Assembly: GCA_000818945.1 (NCBI GenBank) | Contig: KN805394.1 | Coordinates: 400,548 to 464,547 of the forward strand | Source: Schizochytrium sp. CCTCC M209059 | Lineage: Eukaryota > Sar > Bigyra > Thraustochytrida > Thraustochytriidae | DNA: 64,000 bases | Reading direction: 5' to 3' | Part shown: positions 61,801 through 64,000 of the stretch, one piece after another | How the letters are laid out: each line of letters starts with the position of its first letter | Position numbering within the stretch: position 1 is the first letter of the stretch | The notes under the pieces: model-generated | Told to the model about the DNA's origin: nothing | The model's input: only the letters and a program-made list of their open reading frames with translations | The model's database searches: none | Program-made: the position numbers and the translations under genes

Positions 61801-62915
61801 TTTTTCTTGGTCGCCTTGGTATATCCCATGGTCCAGAAGAGCTGGGCAAGGAAGGCAAGAAACTCCCATTCATGACTTTCAGCTTTCCCCGCCATGAGTA
61901 GGCTTTGGCACATCGAGTTAAGGAGATGATGCTTGCCGTCAGCACCAAGAATTGTGAGAAAAAGGCTCGTTTCGTCCCAAGGCTCGGCTTTGTTCTTTTC
62001 ACGACACACACTGTCGAGAGTGTCAAGGATCGAGTCAACATGGTGCTTGGCCATGACATCCACGCCGCAGAGTCTCGCAGCTTCATCCCGCGAAACAAGC
62101 TTCAAAGGTTCTTGGTGGAGCTTCATCCACTTTTGGCGAAAGCTTGTTCCGGTTGCTGCCTGCATTGGCGCTGTTGCTGACGAGATTGGCGCGTTCGAGA
62201 CCGTCACAGCTGGTGCAGATGCAGCTACGCAATTCGAAGCAGAGGTCGACGATGAACAAGACGCGGTACGGGATGGACCACTCTGGAAGTTGGTGTCGCA
62301 TACCGTGCTTGAGGTGTTCGAAGACGATGGCCCATCGACGGCAGAGTCTGTTCGACGTTTCTTGTTCATTCTACAATCCTTGTGATTTGAACGTTTGTGA
62401 CCAAATTCGTTGCACGCATTGCACCTCACGGCTTCCATCGATCCTTCAGGTTCTCCGTTGCGTCGCGTTGCCTGCGCTTGGCCAGGTTGCGTTCCCTCGG
62501 CCAGGTTGCGATGGTTAGAGTGATGGTTAGATCGCAGGTTCCACGAAGATGTCGTGTTCGCAGCTCGTGCTGAGCGTGGTGCTTGCTGCGCCGGCGGGCT
62601 AGGCCACTCGGCCTCGTTCACCAGCGCAAGCGACCTGCTAGAAGGCCTGTACGCAGCCGCGGGCTTGGGTACGCGCCCTGAATAGCCCGCAAACTGAGCG
62701 TCGAGCAGGGCAGCAGGCAAAGCGACTTTGCCATCTCCGAAAAAAGGTAAACTAACTGTCGCACAACCTTGGGCCGATTTCGTGTGGCACCTTGGGCAAG
62801 ACTGAGCAACCAGACACAGTGTCATCTCCAAAAGCGAAGACGTGAATGGGCTAGAGACTCTAGAAACGGGCAGAATCAGGGTACTTAATGTCACCCTTAA
62901 TCCACAATACAACAT
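58830..62915 (-). CDS. piggyBac-like transposase with an inserted YqaJ-like nuclease domain
   Basis: 1361 residues from the ATG at 62915 (M31 is an alternative start). Zinc-knuckle-like CNACNEFGHKRSNHKDC lies at 165-181. piggyBac-type catalytic core: D454 (VTIDDRNRGT), D532 (VCLDRGYPSEELYKLCARLG) and D1114 (SASKQGVDGLDDYSERFD), the last followed by the conserved Trp at 1132. C-terminal Cys domain at about 1267-1315 (RCVVCGEGSRKRCSFC, then CWRQWH). Between D532 and D1114 sit an acidic linker (about 700-800) and a YqaJ/lambda-exonuclease-like domain (about 805-1045): CADWFMLKMLLITGTS, E893, D928 in GVSADN, E950 and K952 in APLEIKT, and Q994 in YRGQLLHQA. All expected catalytic residues are present. 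The DDD call rests on motif order. The function of the nuclease is unknown. Confidence 0.87.
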   Translation of the reverse strand: MLYCGLRVTLSTLILPVSRVSSPFTSSLLEMTLCLVAQSCPRCHTKSAQGCATVSLPFFGDGKVALPAALLDAQFAGYSGRVPKPAAAYRPSSRSLALVNEAEWPSPPAQQAPRSARAANTTSSWNLRSNHHSNHRNLAEGTQPGQAQATRRNGEPEGSMEAVRCNACNEFGHKRSNHKDCRMNKKRRTDSAVDGPSSSNTSSTVCDTNFQSGPSRTASCSSSTSASNCVAASAPAVTVSNAPISSATAPMQAATGTSFRQKWMKLHQEPLKLVSRDEAARLCGVDVMAKHHVDSILDTLDSVCREKNKAEPWDETSLFLTILGADGKHHLLNSMCQSLLMAGKAESHEWEFLAFLAQLFWTMGYTKATKKNSFELLSTFMTMKGYAGTDVLLDLTRFNTLQKHFRGFPPQASANASSHLDETDNAAKMHSLEEKLAEITLRLFANKNLRVTIDDRNRGTVSASNPVNTYRPRKRHQNGAGSDASADAIFRVKLFSQLYDRQYNQAQVLEKILQRIKDAAGGDVAGVQVCLDRGYPSEELYKLCARLGFDLIVVNDKERHQGNPFLSHTAQKDTRAKYVNRGWATSNLNIHPKFLVDDAPKLGSEIFAASKSLTRGSGRSKVIAHAYAVREYGDAKRSRIHRFVSMLPSDMEDAFKNTFVFESSGRVLESIAQTWLFYPAPKSRRPTPIVTADSENDMETSSVAETCLDDGEIALDGDDYEDEEYESNSEVCEGEENPEDAGACVAHCDDEVCDASQSDRNRTTNPSHSEDMEPLPNEPMTDAMRRIIEAPSPERKDVEAHISASVVPLTAGQRCADWFMLKMLLITGTSAQQIAKEDARCRPFLYEDPTRTKPPQVLTSSALSRMLCAGWFHAKKPDGSKANRAMAIGIINESGITRQLRKKKFVDAVFEIGLVQKKGRPGLGVSADNIIVIRPPGETNRAARIVAPLEIKTKVSPRTQDRPTKISRRHGPYFYCNVGSTKWFEAVPTEYRGQLLHQAAIYDSEYVVFCVGTTRTINYVVLIRSPLQTRQKWLQAFEEVERRFIDWAYAASPALSSSAIPCAYTEEDRKLLASRLPLWSAYHSRLKSSGIFVPVRLTRSLVQYYYSASKQGVDGLDDYSERFDTRALKTNWETKVVIGMVTDVLINALIVWRIIITSNKLGGEWQSLKKFQQDCSRSCQVSDFVQQVTLGLLAKASGLKRGLSNEHVIGNATALGRPEQENNGHVTTRRLTNDEHAKLRISNGKRDVIQSANTNSVKTLRLSGNSHPEVGCNQKRCVVCGEGSRKRCSFCNVTLHVRLKTSTSQTKTCWRQWHEDDIVRRRNYTRRSPTASSSHSGNSTPQSSHHSGSSTPCSHTHHSAP

Positions 62916-62943
62916 TCTTTTTTAGATGCACCACCTTCCAAAG

Positions 62944-62973
62944 GTTCTAAAGTGGATTATAATCCACATTAGA
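62944..62973. repeat. Right subterminal hairpin of the piggyBac-like element
   Basis: TTCTAAAGTGGAT, loop TATA, then ATCCACATTAGAA. The arms are 13 bp with one mismatch. It starts 9 bp inside the right end and shares the TGTGGA core with the left hairpin. Confidence 0.85.
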
Positions 62974-62982
62974 AATCATCGG

Positions 62983-62986
62983 GATA
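62983..62986. repeat. ATAT flank of the piggyBac-like element, right copy
   Basis: Matches the ATAT at 58409-58412 directly outside the CCC/GGG termini. Confidence 0.7.
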
Positions 62987-63452
62987 TGGTTTTATGGTGA
63001 AGGAGCGAAAGTATTATCGCAATCTATCTGCCTTGCTGACCGTAGCGCGTCGCAGCGCGTCTCGCTGTCGTGGTCCGTTCGCGCAGAGCACGGTACGCTG
63101 CGTTGCCTCCGGCTGCCTTGCCTTTCTCGAGTTCCGTCGCTCGCGTGCTTCAAAGTTGTCTGCAGTGGCGGGCTTAGATTGGGTTTCGTGAAGGCGGAGT
63201 CAAAGGCAGGCGAAGCGAAGCCAAGCGGGACCAAGCGGAGCTACACAGGAAGCGAATTTTGCGTAAGACGCGCGTTGGCTGCGAGGTGCGCAAGAAGGGC
63301 GCACAAAAGCTTTTGCTCATTCGTCGACCATTGTGATTGCCTGTTTTTTCGCCGCCGGTTGCATAAGACCTTGTAACCCACGACGAGATCGAGGAGGTCC
63401 TCCAAATCTGCAAGAGCAACGGACGACTGAGTAAGGTGTCGTTTCGTTCGAG
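62987..63452. promoter_or_regulatory. Upstream region of the cyclase-family gene
   Basis: About 466 bp from the transposon's right flank to the next start codon. No gene is supported on either strand. Before insertion this and 58204-58408 would have formed a roughly 0.7-kb divergent promoter region. Confidence 0.45.
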
Positions 63453-64000
63453 ATGGGTGACAATGTTCTCGTTCGTGTTGGTTGTGAAGAGCCAAGCGCA
63501 GGTGGATCAGCGAGCGCGTGGCTGGACGCGTGCCACCCGGTGAGCCCGTACACGAGTGCGAAGGATCAGATGGAAGCTTTTGGCTTGCCTGAAGCGTGTG
63601 CGCAGCCCGTGCGGTTCGGAGATGTGGAACTAGATGTCCGGGAAGGCGCGTCGGTGAATTGTCACGAAGTGACATTTTGCGCGCACGGGTGTGGAACCCA
63701 TACAGAGTGCGTGGGCCACATTTCGGAGCAACGCGTGTTTGTGACCTCGTGCGCAATCCCGACACTGGCATCGGCTGTGCTGGTAACTGTGCGACCGCGA
63801 GCGGCGAGGATGGACGATCTGGAATATGCGCAGCAGGAGGAGGGCGATCGTCTAATTACACGCGATATGCTGGAAACTGCGGTTCGCAAGCACTTGAACA
63901 AGTTTTGCGGAGAACGCCAGCTCGATGCGCTGTGCGTGCGTGCTCTGGGGGCCTCGTACAGCCGCGAATTTCACCGTGCTCGTAAATTTACCAACACGAA
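63453..64000 (+). CDS. Cyclase / kynurenine-formamidase-family metal hydrolase (3' partial)
   Basis: The frame is open from the ATG at 63453 to the window edge (182 codons). An in-frame TAA at 63432 lies just upstream. The family comprises metal-dependent amidohydrolase-like enzymes such as kynurenine formamidase and isatin hydrolase. Residues 78-89 carry the signature H-x2-G-T-H-x-E-x3-H (AHGCGTHTECVGH), matching the HxGTHxDxxxH metal-site motif with Glu in place of Asp. VELDVREGASVNCHEVTF precedes it, and LDALCVRALGASYSREFHRA follows. The protein resembles the bacterial GTHTECVGH-type cyclase subgroup more than animal formamidase, so past transfer from bacteria is possible. The true substrate is unknown. 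The 3' part is missing. Confidence 0.8.
   Translation, partial: MGDNVLVRVGCEEPSAGGSASAWLDACHPVSPYTSAKDQMEAFGLPEACAQPVRFGDVELDVREGASVNCHEVTFCAHGCGTHTECVGHISEQRVFVTSCAIPTLASAVLVTVRPRAARMDDLEYAQQEEGDRLITRDMLETAVRKHLNKFCGERQLDALCVRALGASYSREFHRARKFTNT

Larger units (their letters stand above)
58413..62982 (-). mobile_element. piggyBac-like transposon with nested YqaJ-like nuclease, apparently complete
   Basis: A 4,570-bp element with short terminal inverted repeats CCCGATGA...TCATCGGG, flanked by ATAT on both sides. Inside each end is a hairpin built on the same TGTGGA/TCCACA word (58427-58454 and 62944-62973). One long minus-strand gene fills it, starting 68 bp from the right end. CCC/GGG ends and a 4-bp palindromic flank are piggyBac features, though classical piggyBac uses TTAA. 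It lies between divergent genes (SH3 and cyclase). Frame and ends are intact. Confidence 0.88.

Overview
This is nuclear DNA of a eukaryotic protist, with large genes that are almost all uninterrupted. Evidence for a eukaryote: VPS13, a CORVET/HOPS tethering subunit, a kinesin, a Sen1-type helicase and an SH3 protein. The EFHC-type DM10/EF-hand protein is normally tied to motile cilia, so the organism probably makes flagellated cells. Intron-poor genes, fairly GC-rich DNA, flagellar genes and dense microsatellites fit a labyrinthulomycete (thraustochytrid-like) stramenopile. That placement is inference, not something the sequence proves.

Layout. 1-12.3 kb: VPS13 lipid-transfer protein, cut at the left edge. 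12.8-15.0 kb (minus): Gln-rich protein with an unrecognised Cys/His-containing C-terminal domain. 15.0-28.6 kb: about 13.5 kb without a supported gene, packed with 4-5 bp tandem repeats, including perfect (TTTTC)143 and (ACAG)137 arrays. 28.6-30.6 kb: an apparently intact Tc1/mariner-group transposon with 29-bp inverted repeats. 30.6-34.0 kb: non-coding, with a 78-bp minisatellite and a perfect 15-bp hairpin. 34.0-35.4 kb (minus): GT4 glycosyltransferase. 35.4-39.1 kb: repeat-rich non-coding DNA with a 10-N assembly gap. 39.1-42.2 kb: VPS39/TGFBRAP1-like protein. 43.2-46.1 kb: kinesin-6-like motor. 46.7-50.6 kb (minus): Sen1-like helicase. 51.2-54.3 kb (minus): EFHC-like protein. 55.0-56.2 kb (minus): secreted, probably GPI-anchored protein. 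57.3-58.2 kb (minus): SH3 protein. 58.4-63.0 kb: a second complete transposon, piggyBac-like. 63.45 kb to the end: start of a cyclase/kynurenine-formamidase-family gene, cut at the right edge.

The most notable find is the 4.57-kb element at 58413-62982. Its single 1361-residue protein carries piggyBac-type DDD motifs and a piggyBac-type C-terminal cysteine domain. A YqaJ-like (lambda-exonuclease fold) nuclease domain sits between the second and third catalytic Asp. The ends start with CCC, are flanked on both sides by ATAT, and each carries a subterminal hairpin. Other notable points: a DM10 domain split by an EF-hand pair in the EFHC protein; C2-like insertions in VPS13; a DD83E-type transposase with a SAP-like insertion; and repeat-laden upstream regions next to several genes.

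The host genes cover membrane-contact lipid transfer, endolysosomal tethering, cytokinesis/transport, RNA metabolism and cilia. They are a normal eukaryotic mix, not an operon. Several apparent N-terminal extensions start at non-ATG codons or lie in repeats, so the first convincing ATG is used in each case.
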